A stretch of 7,781 bases of DNA, from NCBI GenBank assembly GCA_028821035.1, contig JAPPHP010000357.1:1-7781 (forward strand), in the 5' to 3' direction. This document shows, one piece after another, positions 1 through 7,013 of this stretch. How positions within the stretch are numbered: the first letter of the stretch is position 1; each line of letters begins with the position of its first letter. Below the pieces are notes generated by a model that saw nothing but the letters and a program-made list of their open reading frames with translations, was not told where the DNA came from and did no database searches. This DNA comes from Gammaproteobacteria bacterium (GTDB lineage: Bacteria; Pseudomonadota; Gammaproteobacteria; Pseudomonadales; Azotimanducaceae). The translations under genes and the position numbers were made by a program.

Positions 1-798
1 ACCTTCAACAACGACGGCACCAAGGTGCTGTACACCGACGAATGGGGCGGCGGCATGATGCCGCGCTGCCGCGCCTACGACCCGCTCGACTGGGGCGCCA
101 ACGCCATCTACGACATCGTCGACGGGAAGCTCGAGTTCAGGAGCTACTACAAGATGCCGGCGCCGCAGGACGAGCAGGAGAACTGCGTGGCGCACAACGG
201 ATCCGTGGTGCCGGTGCCGGGGCGCGACATCTTCGTCCAGGCCTGGTACCAGGGGGGCATCTCCGTGCTCGACTTCACCGATTCGGCCAAGCCGGTGGAG
301 ATCGCCTACTTCGACCGCGGCCCCGTCGACGAGGAACATTTGACCCTCGGCGGATACTGGTCCGCGTACTGGTACGAAGGGAGGATCTACGGGACCGAGA
401 TCCTCCGCGGGATCGACGTGCTGTCGCTCCTGCCGAGCGACTTCCTCTCGGCGAACGAGATTGCCGCGGCGGTACTCGCCGACCAGGGCCGGGAGTTCAA
501 TCCCCAGCAGCAACGAAGCTACGACTGGCCGGCCGAACCGGTGGTGGCCCGCGCGTATGTCGACCAACTGGTGCGCGACAACGCGTTCGACGAAGCGTCC
601 CTGGCGGATCTCGATGCGGCGCTCGACCTGGCGGCCGCGGCGCTGCGGGAAGAGGCAAGTGACCCGGAACTGGCCGATCGGTTCGATGCGTTGGCGGCGT
701 CGGTCGGAACCGGCGCCGGCGGGGACATCGCAACTAAGCGGCGAAGCGGATTGGCGGAGACGCTGCGCGGCATCGCCGCGCGGCTACGCCATCCATAA
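1..798 (+). CDS. LVIVD-repeat beta-propeller protein, C-terminal part (5' end outside window)
   Basis: The frame is open from base 1, so the true start lies upstream; 265 residues are visible, ending at TAA 796-798. The first part carries beta-propeller blades of the LVIVD type: NNDGTKVLYTDEWGGG near residues 3-18, GGISVLDFTD at 85-94, and a last blade ending in RGIDVLSL around residues 136-143. After that comes an Ala/Leu/Asp-rich, probably helical tail of about 120 residues, beginning near a PSDFLS motif and including EFNPQQQ; a helical tail of this kind is familiar from LVIVD proteins. LVIVD proteins are usually secreted or surface-associated and of unknown biochemical function; the signal peptide, if present, would be in the missing N-terminus. 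The next gene begins 7 nt after the stop on the same strand, so co-transcription is possible. The family call is fairly secure; no enzymatic role can be assigned. Confidence 0.8.
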   Translation, partial: TFNNDGTKVLYTDEWGGGMMPRCRAYDPLDWGANAIYDIVDGKLEFRSYYKMPAPQDEQENCVAHNGSVVPVPGRDIFVQAWYQGGISVLDFTDSAKPVEIAYFDRGPVDEEHLTLGGYWSAYWYEGRIYGTEILRGIDVLSLLPSDFLSANEIAAAVLADQGREFNPQQQRSYDWPAEPVVARAYVDQLVRDNAFDEASLADLDAALDLAAAALREEASDPELADRFDALAASVGTGAGGDIATKRRSGLAETLRGIAARLRHP

Positions 799-805
799 CC
801 AACCG

Positions 806-2047
806 ATGAATGCCGCGGGAGATCTGCTATCCGTTTCCGAGGACGTCAGCGGCGCTTCGATAAGCGGCGTTGTCGCCGCCGGCTTCGAGGATGTTCTGCA
901 AGCGTTCACGGAGAACTTCCGCCGGCGGGGCGAAGTTGGAGCGGCCTGCGCCATCTACAGGGGCGATGACCTGCTGGTGCACCTGTGGGGCGGCTACAGG
1001 GACCAGGCAAGAACCGAAAGGTGGAACGACGACACGCTGGCGTGTGTGCATTCGACAACCAAGGCAATCACGGCGGTCGCCATGGCCATGGCCGTGTCCA
1101 GAGGCCACTTTTCCCTGGATGACACGGTCGTCTCGCACTGGCCCGAGTTCGGTGTCCACGGCAAGCAGCACATCACGATCAGGCAGATTCTGGACCACTC
1201 TGCTGGACTGCCCATCGTCGAGGAAACCCTGACCATCGAGCATCTGGCCGACCTGGATGGCTTGAGCGAGATCCTGGCGCGACAGAAGCCACAGTGGGAA
1301 CCCGGTACGCGTCATGGTTATCACGGTTGGACGTTTGGCATGTACGCGAACGAGATCATGCGCCGGACGGACCCGGAGGGTCGCAGTGTCGGCCAGTTCG
1401 TCGCGAAGGAAATCGGCGAGTCCCTTGGTGAGGAGTTCTACATCGGCTTGCCGGATACCGTTCCGGACCACCGGCTGTCGGAAGAGTTCACCAATCTTCG
1501 AACGCTCCTGGACATGCTCACGAACAAGCCTGTATCCACGATGGGTAGGATGCTCAGGTTTCTGTTCGAAAGGGACACGCTGCAGGCGAAGATGCTGAAG
1601 AACCCGGTGGAACTGGGTCAATTCGACCAGTTCAACACCCGTGCCGTTCGGCGCCTGGAGATCCCGGCGGGGAACGGTCACGGCACTGCCAGGGCCATGG
1701 CGCATATCATGGGGTCTTGCGCCAGCGGTGGGGCATCGCTGGGACTCTCGGGAGAGAGCCTTGCCCAGTGGGAAAGCAGGCATCCTGGGACCGGAAGGGA
1801 TGAAATCGAAGCCGTCATGGGTGCGAGAGTCCTGTTCCAGGCCGGCATGATGAAACCCAATTCGGAGCATCGGACTCTGTTGGGCAGACCCCGCTGTTAC
1901 TTTCATTACGGGAGTGGCGGTCATATCGCGTTTGCGGACCCGGACAGCGGTCTGGGGCTCGGTTACTGCAACAATCGAATACTGGCGGCGGTCGGTGACC
2001 GGAGGAGCAACTTGCTGGTCGACGCCATGTTGGGATGTGCGGACTGA
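806..2047 (+). CDS. Class C beta-lactamase-like serine hydrolase (family VIII esterase type)
   Basis: A 413-residue protein of the AmpC/EstB/LACTB-like superfamily (penicillin-binding-protein fold). The nucleophile motif SxxK is S83-T-T-K86, preceded by the usual WGGY strand region. The second catalytic motif is Y172-H-G-W-T within HGYHGWTFG, matching the YHAxTxG form typical of family VIII carboxylesterases rather than the YxN of true beta-lactamases. The third motif region is F366-H-Y-G-S-G-G-H373, followed by IAFADP, the usual last core strand. Length (about 380-430) is normal. No signal peptide is visible, so it is probably cytoplasmic. An ester, lactone or amide substrate is expected from the family; the exact one is unknown. 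ATG 806 is chosen because the GFEDVLQAFTENF segment near residues 24-36 matches where such proteins normally begin. No good Shine-Dalgarno precedes it, so translation may be coupled to the upstream stop 7 nt away. Its base composition is less G+C-rich than its neighbours. Beta-lactamase activity is not supported. Confidence 0.88.
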   Translation: MNAAGDLLSVSEDVSGASISGVVAAGFEDVLQAFTENFRRRGEVGAACAIYRGDDLLVHLWGGYRDQARTERWNDDTLACVHSTTKAITAVAMAMAVSRGHFSLDDTVVSHWPEFGVHGKQHITIRQILDHSAGLPIVEETLTIEHLADLDGLSEILARQKPQWEPGTRHGYHGWTFGMYANEIMRRTDPEGRSVGQFVAKEIGESLGEEFYIGLPDTVPDHRLSEEFTNLRTLLDMLTNKPVSTMGRMLRFLFERDTLQAKMLKNPVELGQFDQFNTRAVRRLEIPAGNGHGTARAMAHIMGSCASGGASLGLSGESLAQWESRHPGTGRDEIEAVMGARVLFQAGMMKPNSEHRTLLGRPRCYFHYGSGGHIAFADPDSGLGLGYCNNRILAAVGDRRSNLLVDAMLGCAD

Positions 2048-2050
2048 GGA
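2046..2050 (+). promoter_or_regulatory. Ribosome binding site for the TauD/TfdA dioxygenase gene
   Basis: GAGGA overlaps the TGA stop (2045-2047) of the serine hydrolase and sits 6 nt before ATG 2057. This fixes the start of the dioxygenase and supports coupled translation of the two genes. Confidence 0.7.
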
Positions 2051-2056
2051 TCGACG

Positions 2057-3427
2057 ATGACTGCCGCGAAACCCCTCCGCGCGGCGGCTTCGGCCGAGGA
2101 GGTCTTCGGTACTCAGCACGGTCTCTTCTCCCGCGCCTACGCTGGCGACGATGACCCCCTCTCCGAAGCGCGCCTGAAGGCACTCTTCGGTCCGCAAGCC
2201 GCCATGGAAGGTCCGCTGGCGCGGACGGGAGTCGGTTGCCGCTTCCACGGGGTGGACGTTGCGCGACAACTGAGTGCCGAGCAGGCGGCCTACCTGATCG
2301 ACGCCCTGAGCATGCACTCGATCATCGTCTTTGCCGGTCAGGATCTGCGGCGTGTGTCGCTGGCGCATTTCGAGCGTTTCGCGAATCACTTCGGCGCACC
2401 GCAACCTGTCCCGAAAGTAGTCACTGAGGGTGTCGTCGATGCGGTCAACGAAGCCCTGACCCAGATCACCGGCCAAGAGGGCGAACGCCTCGAGCACCTG
2501 CCGGTCCCACCCGAGTCCTCGGCCCTCTACACCGTCACCAACGTCGAGCCGGTCAAGGAAGGCTCGGTTCGGGTTCTGACGCCACGGCCGAGGGCGAGGA
2601 ATCCCAGCAGGCAGGACATCTCCGACAGGGTGCGCTGCGAGGTGCTCTGGCACACGGACCAGGACCATGAGCGAATCGCCTGCAACACGACGATGTTCCT
2701 GGTCCACAGGCACCCCACGGCGCGAGACTCCGCTTCCGGAAACTGGCTGGGCAGCTATCCCGAGGTCGACTACGACACCTTCTACAGGCATCCCGACCTG
2801 CCGGAAGGCATGGAGCATTTCCATACCACCGATGCCAAGTTGGTGCGCTTGCGGCAGCAGCATCTGCCGCTGAACGCCGAGACCGCCTTTGCGGACACCG
2901 TCGCTGCGTTCGAAGCGCTGCCGGGCGCGGAGCGGGAGCGGCTCGAGCAGATCCGGATGGTGAAGTACGAGAGGCCGGGAGACGACGTCGACGGCAAGGG
3001 CTACTACTGTCCGCTGATACGCACGAATCCTCGCAGCGGACGCAGGATGATCTACTCACCCGTCTATGGCAGCCGCTTCGTCCTGCAGAACATCCCTCCG
3101 CCGCAGATCGAGGGCATGAGCAGGGCGGAGACGAAGGCGTTCCTGGACGAACTCGAGGCGCACTGCCTCCAACCGCGCTTCCGATACAACCACCTGCACG
3201 AAGAAGGGGACCTGGTCATCTGGGATGACTACGCGCTGCTGCACTGCCTGCCGCCTGTCAAGATCGGCATCACCACCGTTGACGACGCGCGCCTCTACTA
3301 CCGCATCGCCACGAAAGGCGCACCGAGGTTGACGCTGCCGCGGCAGGACAGCCGGGAATGGCTCCTGGAGAACCTGAAGGACACGTACAGCACGCCTGCC
3401 GAGATTCTCGAAGTCGGGAGCGCGTAG
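2057..3427 (+). CDS. TauD/TfdA-family Fe(II)/2-oxoglutarate-dependent dioxygenase
   Basis: A 456-residue member of the TauD/TfdA family, which uses Fe(II), O2 and 2-oxoglutarate to hydroxylate or otherwise oxidise small molecules, releasing succinate and CO2. The iron ligands are visible: H199-T-D201 in the segment LWHTDQDHE, and the distal histidine H396 in GDLVIWDDYALLHC. The 2-oxoglutarate-binding arginine should be R412 or R416 in ARLYYRIA. Other family landmarks are the N-terminal HGVDVARQLS (64-73), N273-A-E-T-A-F matching the usual GGDTxF, the EALPGAER helix, and R322-T-N-P-R-S-G-R matching the RTHPxTGR strand. It is longer than the usual 270-330 residues because of an N-terminal extension of about 57 residues and a long loop between HxD and NAETAF. 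Start ATG 2057 has GAGGA 6 nt upstream. It lies 9 nt after the serine hydrolase and 7 nt before the cupin gene. The family is secure; the substrate is unknown, and taurine or 2,4-D use should not be assumed. Confidence 0.9.
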   Translation: MTAAKPLRAAASAEEVFGTQHGLFSRAYAGDDDPLSEARLKALFGPQAAMEGPLARTGVGCRFHGVDVARQLSAEQAAYLIDALSMHSIIVFAGQDLRRVSLAHFERFANHFGAPQPVPKVVTEGVVDAVNEALTQITGQEGERLEHLPVPPESSALYTVTNVEPVKEGSVRVLTPRPRARNPSRQDISDRVRCEVLWHTDQDHERIACNTTMFLVHRHPTARDSASGNWLGSYPEVDYDTFYRHPDLPEGMEHFHTTDAKLVRLRQQHLPLNAETAFADTVAAFEALPGAERERLEQIRMVKYERPGDDVDGKGYYCPLIRTNPRSGRRMIYSPVYGSRFVLQNIPPPQIEGMSRAETKAFLDELEAHCLQPRFRYNHLHEEGDLVIWDDYALLHCLPPVKIGITTVDDARLYYRIATKGAPRLTLPRQDSREWLLENLKDTYSTPAEILEVGSA

Positions 3428-3434
3428 TCTCTCC

Positions 3435-3977
3435 GTGATCGAGTTGCAGCACTTCATCGAACGGGCCCGGCACGCGGCCTCCTCGGCCGACCCGGAGCAG
3501 GCGGTTGCCGGACTGCTGTGGGAGTTACTGGAAACGCCACGCCCCGAGCGGGTCGGGCAGGGGGACGGTCAGGCCGAGCGACTGCTCCATCACGGGCGGG
3601 CCGTGACGGTCTATCTCATCCGCGGCGAACCGATGCGGCGGTTCCCGCCCCATGAGCATGGCATGGTGGCCGCCGTGGCCATGCTCGATGGCACGGAGAC
3701 GCACCGGTTCTTCGCGCGCGAGCCCGGCGGGTGGCTCCGGCTGACCGAAACCAGGCACCTGACCGCCCCGTGCGTGGAACTTTTCGACGCGCGTACGATC
3801 CACGCGGTCGAGTATCGGAGCACCGCGCCCGTGCTCGCCGTCCACGTCTATCTCGGCGACCTGCCGCGGGCCCGGCGCCGCATGTGGGACCACGACGGAC
3901 GGGACCCGTCCCCGTACGACCAGGCGCGATACGACCGCCTTGCCATGGACGTTTCAGCGGAAGCCGGCCCCGGTTGA
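3435..3977 (+). CDS. Cysteine dioxygenase-like cupin (double-stranded beta-helix metalloenzyme)
   Basis: A 180-residue single-domain cupin resembling the cysteine dioxygenase (CDO)/COG5553 group, whose members bind Fe(II) with three histidines and may oxidise thiols. The likely metal ligands are H73-E-H75 in PPHEHGM and H123 in DARTIHAVEY, the spacing expected for the three-His triad of CDO. The motif A135-V-H137-V-Y139 aligns with the SLHLY strand of CDO, keeping the His and Tyr of its second-sphere triad but replacing the Ser with Ala. I see no Cys at the position of the CDO Cys-Tyr crosslink (five residues after the second ligand). The classical cupin glutamate is also absent. GTG 3435 is the most upstream sensible start, 7 nt after the dioxygenase stop; a GGGAG at 3416-3420 is rather distant (14 nt), so TTG 3444 is an alternative. 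It is the last gene of the plus-strand unit. The fold is well supported; thiol dioxygenase activity is only inferred. Confidence 0.78.
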   Translation: MIELQHFIERARHAASSADPEQAVAGLLWELLETPRPERVGQGDGQAERLLHHGRAVTVYLIRGEPMRRFPPHEHGMVAAVAMLDGTETHRFFAREPGGWLRLTETRHLTAPCVELFDARTIHAVEYRSTAPVLAVHVYLGDLPRARRRMWDHDGRDPSPYDQARYDRLAMDVSAEAGPG

Positions 3978-3979
3978 CC

Positions 3980-5983
3980 CTACGGTCCCTGCCGGCATCC
4001 GAGGTGCTGCAGGAACCACCCCACGTAGCGGGTGGTGGCATCGACCACTTCCGGGAAGCTCCGGACGCCGTGGCCCGCTTTCGGGTAAGTCGCGAGCACC
4101 GATTCGACGCCGTGCTCGAGCAGGGAACGGTGAAACTCCAGGGCCTGGCCGGGCGGCGTCGACTGATCTGCGCCTCCGGCCAGGATCAGCGTGGGCGTGG
4201 TGACCCGGTCTGCGTACATGACGGGACTGCGGTCGTGGAAGCGGCCGCCGGGCACGCTCGCGGCTTCGCCGAGGAACATCTCGTCGAACTGCGGGATCTG
4301 TGAAGTGCGGTGCTGCGAGTACCAGTTCGTGCAAGGCGAAATGGGCGCCGCGGCCGCGAAGCGCGAATCCTGTGTAATGAGCCAGGCGGAGGCGTAGCCG
4401 CCGTAGCTGATGCCCGTGACGCCCAGCCGTTCGGCGTCCGCAATGCCCCGTTCCACCAGCGCATCCAGTCCCGTCAGGTAGTCGTGGGTGTCCTCGCCGC
4501 CCATGTCGCCCACGACTAGGCGGGCGAACGCCTGGCCGCGGCCGCTGCTGCCCCGGGGATTGGGATAGAACACCGCGCAGCCGTGGTCGGTGAGCACCTT
4601 GGTGCCCCGCAGGCGCCCATGCCAGCGATTGCGGCAGGCCCAGACGGGACCGCCGTGGATGTCCATGACCAGGGGATGGGGCCCGGGCGCTTCCGGACGG
4701 ACCAGCCAACCCTGCATCTCGAGGCCGTCGCGGGCCTGCCAGGTGAAAGGCTCGACGGAAGCCCGGTGGAAATCCGACGCGGTTCCGGCAACCGTGCCGA
4801 GGGAGGCGACGGGACGGGACTCGCCATCGGCGAGCACGACGAGTTCGGGCGGCACCCCGTAGCCTTCGCAGATCGCGGCGCAGCGCCCGCCCGGCAAGGG
4901 GGAGGCGGTCGGGTACCAGGCTCCCATGGTGCGTTCCATGCCCGCCCAGTGCTCCCGGACCTCGCCGCTGTCCACCCGGAACTCGCCCACCACGGTTTCG
5001 AGACCGCGATGTCCCGCGAAGACCAGGTGGGCATCGTCGCGCCAAGCGAGGTGCGTGACGTCCACGTCCTTAGTGTCGATCGTCCGCCTCTCGCCGGTCC
5101 GCGACTCGATCAACAGGAGTTGCCCGGCAACGACCAGCCGGTCGCTGCAGACGGCCTCGACCACTGCCACCACCTCCCCGGAGGGCGAAGCGGCGGGAAG
5201 GCCGATCTGGTCGCCCGGCGTGTAGATCGTCCTTGCGGATGCCGTGTGCGGGTCGATGGCATGGAGCCGACAGCGGTACCAGGACCCCTCGCTGTGGGAG
5301 TCGCTCGCGACCGCGACCAGTCGCCCGTTGCCGAGCCAGCCGCTTTCCCAGCAGTTCAGGCCTTCCGGCGAAGCCCGGCGCAGTGCGTTGGTGCCCGTGT
5401 CGTAGACATACAGGCGTCGCCAGAGATTCTCGGCGTCGGCGGTTTCGACGTCCGGCATCCAGTCGGGCAGCGCATCGGCCTTTGCGGCGGTGGTGGCCGC
5501 ACCCAGCGCCCCGGGAAGATCTGCGCCGAAGCCCGCGACGCCCAGGACGATGCGCTGTCCGTCCGGCGACCAGTGAAAATACTCGACCGTGCCGTCGACC
5601 GCCGGTGTGGCCCGGGTCGGCCCCTTGCCTTCGCGATCCGCCAGGATGAGCTGGAAGTTCCCTGGCTCGGCGCGGTCGGACAGGAATGCGAGCCGTGATC
5701 CATCCGGAGACCAGCACGGCATCCGGTCGCTGTTCGCGGGACAGTGCAGGCGACTCGTGGTCCCGGAAGCCAGATCGACCAGGCAGATCCGGGTGACCGG
5801 CGCCGTCTCGAGGTCCTGGAATACGATGCCGGTAAAGCCTGCCAGTTGGCCGCGTGGGTCTGCCGCGAGATCGGCGCCGTCCGTGACCCGGTCCTGCCCG
5901 GGGGCGCAGATGGCATCGTAGTACGCGTGCACCTCGCGGTAGAGCCGAGTGGAGCGCAGGTCGCGCTGCGAGAGAGGGAGCAT
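3980..5983 (-). CDS. S9-family serine peptidase (prolyl oligopeptidase/acylaminoacyl-peptidase-like)
   Basis: A complete 667-residue protein with the two-domain S9 layout. The N-terminal half is a TolB/WD40-like beta-propeller with repeated WSPDG motifs (91-95 and 138-142). The C-terminal half is an alpha/beta hydrolase domain with oxyanion-hole region H443-G-G-P446, NPRGSSGRG, nucleophile elbow G-I-S526-Y-G-G, acid D606 in AGGADQSTPP, and histidine H638 in KAGHGVRSF. All three catalytic residues are present in order with normal spacing, so it should be active. The family cleaves short peptides or N-acyl-amino acids, with the propeller restricting access. No signal peptide is seen; a cytoplasmic location is likely. 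ATG 5983 is the first ATG after an in-frame stop 12 codons upstream (complement of 6017-6019); AAGG (complement of 5987-5990) precedes it, with short spacing. It converges on the cupin gene with only two bases between the stop codons, and is divergent from the hydrolase at 6099. A DPP-IV-like or prolyl-specific role cannot be separated from acylaminoacyl-peptidase here. Confidence 0.9.
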   Translation of the reverse strand: MLPLSQRDLRSTRLYREVHAYYDAICAPGQDRVTDGADLAADPRGQLAGFTGIVFQDLETAPVTRICLVDLASGTTSRLHCPANSDRMPCWSPDGSRLAFLSDRAEPGNFQLILADREGKGPTRATPAVDGTVEYFHWSPDGQRIVLGVAGFGADLPGALGAATTAAKADALPDWMPDVETADAENLWRRLYVYDTGTNALRRASPEGLNCWESGWLGNGRLVAVASDSHSEGSWYRCRLHAIDPHTASARTIYTPGDQIGLPAASPSGEVVAVVEAVCSDRLVVAGQLLLIESRTGERRTIDTKDVDVTHLAWRDDAHLVFAGHRGLETVVGEFRVDSGEVREHWAGMERTMGAWYPTASPLPGGRCAAICEGYGVPPELVVLADGESRPVASLGTVAGTASDFHRASVEPFTWQARDGLEMQGWLVRPEAPGPHPLVMDIHGGPVWACRNRWHGRLRGTKVLTDHGCAVFYPNPRGSSGRGQAFARLVVGDMGGEDTHDYLTGLDALVERGIADAERLGVTGISYGGYASAWLITQDSRFAAAAPISPCTNWYSQHRTSQIPQFDEMFLGEAASVPGGRFHDRSPVMYADRVTTPTLILAGGADQSTPPGQALEFHRSLLEHGVESVLATYPKAGHGVRSFPEVVDATTRYVGWFLQHLGCRQGP

Positions 5984-6013
5984 GAGCCTTCGTGCGCTCT
6001 GTGCCAGCGTCTC

Positions 6014-6019
6014 ATTCTA
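6014..6019 (-). promoter_or_regulatory. Possible -10 element for the S9 peptidase gene
   Basis: Read on the minus strand this is TAGAAT, 5 of 6 matches to TATAAT, placed about 30 nt before the ATG at 5983 in the divergent spacer 5984-6098. No convincing -35 is present at 17-19 nt. Because the motif also supplies the in-frame TAG upstream of the start, it may be chance. No comparable plus-strand promoter for the gene at 6099 is evident in the spacer. Confidence 0.22.
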
Positions 6020-6085
6020 TGGCACCGGCCGACTGGGGGCGTCCGCGATCTCCGCGTCTGGGTAAGGGTCCTACGCGACACCGGG

Positions 6086-6091
6086 AAGGAG
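6086..6091 (+). promoter_or_regulatory. Strong ribosome binding site deciding a TTG start
   Basis: AAGGAG, inside GGGAAGGAGC, lies 7 nt before TTG 6099. This ideal spacing is the main reason for choosing the TTG start over the downstream in-frame ATG at 6159. Confidence 0.75.
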
Positions 6092-6098
6092 CTAAAAC

Positions 6099-7013
6099 TT
6101 GACTCAAAGGAATGCAGACAAGCGGCGCGGGCGACCCCAGGTGATTCTGTCCGCCGCGATGGTGTTGTTGGGGGCCCTCTCCGCGGTCGTCTCGACTGCC
6201 GAGACGGCAGGGGGCGAAGCGGAGGGCGAGTTCGCCATCGCCCACGACGGTTGCAGGCTGCACTTTCGGGTGTTGGGCCAGGCAGACGGCCCGGCGCTGT
6301 TCATCGCGTATCCGTGGACCGACTACCTGGTGGAGATGACGTCAGCCGACGCCGCGACGGCGGAGACCGGGAAGGCCGAACTCGAGCAATTGCTCGATGC
6401 CTTCGCGGACCGGTACAGGATCGTCCACTTCGACTATCCGCGGGGTTCGCATCCCACCGAGGGGCCCCTTCCGGGAGACCTCACGCCGGCAACGGTGGTC
6501 AAGGACTTCCTGGCCGTCGCGGATGCGGCCGGCGTGGACCGTTTCGCGCTGACCGGATTCTCCTTCAGCGCGAACTACGCACTCCAGCTCGCGACCCATA
6601 CCGACCGGGTGGCCGCCCTGGCCATCGGCGGCTGGCCACCGCTCTCGGGGCCGTACGAGGAGACGCTGGCCACCGTCCACCAGATGCTTGAGTCCGGCGC
6701 CTTCACCGGGCACGGCCACGCGTTTCTCGACTCGATCCGCGTCTATTACGAAACGGTGATCGCCGAGTGGGACGAAGCGGCGGAGGTGCCCGGGTTCGAC
6801 ATGCCCCGCATGATCTACGTGGGCGATCAGGACACGGGTGCGGCCGAGATCATGGGCGCGCCGATCAACCTCGCCGAGCCCATCGTGCGCCGCAGGGCGG
6901 AGCTCGAAAGTCAGGGATGGGAAGTGGTGATTCTCGAAGACCGGACCCACTTCATTCCCTGGGCCGAGCATGTCGCCACGGTGCGGGGGTTCCTGGACGA
7001 GATCGACTGGTAG
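6099..7013 (+). CDS. Alpha/beta-fold hydrolase with N-terminal signal sequence
   Basis: A 304-residue protein starting at TTG 6099. The N-terminus has a basic region (K8-R-R-G-R12) followed by a hydrophobic stretch (about 15-31) and a plausible signal peptidase site after A34 (S-T-A), so export is likely; an uncleaved anchor is possible. The rest is an alpha/beta hydrolase: strand ALFIAYPWT where family members carry the HG oxyanion motif, then FDYPRG, then nucleophile elbow G153-F-S155-F-S157, acid D245 in VGDQDTG, and histidine H284 in EDRTHFIPW. The elbow has Ser where the usual GxSxG has the last Gly. D245 rather than D243 is chosen as acid because the neighbouring paralogue has VGSEDVG at this point. 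The GPLPGD and LAIGGWP motifs are shared with that paralogue. The substrate is unknown; esterase, lipase or lactonase activity is possible. The C-terminus is Asp-Trp-stop, and the gene faces its paralogue with 4 bp between the stop codons. Confidence 0.82.
   Translation: MTQRNADKRRGRPQVILSAAMVLLGALSAVVSTAETAGGEAEGEFAIAHDGCRLHFRVLGQADGPALFIAYPWTDYLVEMTSADAATAETGKAELEQLLDAFADRYRIVHFDYPRGSHPTEGPLPGDLTPATVVKDFLAVADAAGVDRFALTGFSFSANYALQLATHTDRVAALAIGGWPPLSGPYEETLATVHQMLESGAFTGHGHAFLDSIRVYYETVIAEWDEAAEVPGFDMPRMIYVGDQDTGAAEIMGAPINLAEPIVRRRAELESQGWEVVILEDRTHFIPWAEHVATVRGFLDEIDW

Noticed and set aside
461..805. An N-terminal extension of the serine hydrolase starting at ATG 461.
   Set aside because: It would overlap the LVIVD gene by over 300 nt. 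The extra residues are Arg/Trp/Ser-rich out-of-frame translation, and the family-like sequence begins only after ATG 806.
827..2863. A 678-codon open frame on the minus strand, antisense to the serine hydrolase and the first half of the dioxygenase.
   Set aside because: It crosses two well-supported genes with clear catalytic motifs. Its translation shows no recognisable domain, and long antisense frames are common in G+C-rich coding DNA.
3962..3997. Possible terminator from GCCGG...CCGGC and GACC...GGTC pairings at the cupin/S9 junction.
   Set aside because: The stems are only 4-5 bp, the loop is long, and no T-run follows; this is expected by chance at this base composition.
3954..5045. 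A second minus-strand open frame (363 codons) overlapping the S9 gene.
   Set aside because: Its Arg/Gly/Pro-rich composition is that of an out-of-frame reading, and the S9 frame carries all catalytic motifs.
4583..5698. A 371-codon plus-strand open frame inside the S9 peptidase gene.
   Set aside because: It lies entirely antisense to the propeller and hydrolase domains of the S9 protein, with no recognisable motifs; a codon-bias shadow.
5744..6691. A plus-strand open frame of 315 codons spanning the divergent spacer.
   Set aside because: It overlaps the start of the S9 gene in antisense and the exported hydrolase out of frame; it is low in recognisable motifs and lies in a region whose starts are set by the ribosome binding site at 6086-6091.
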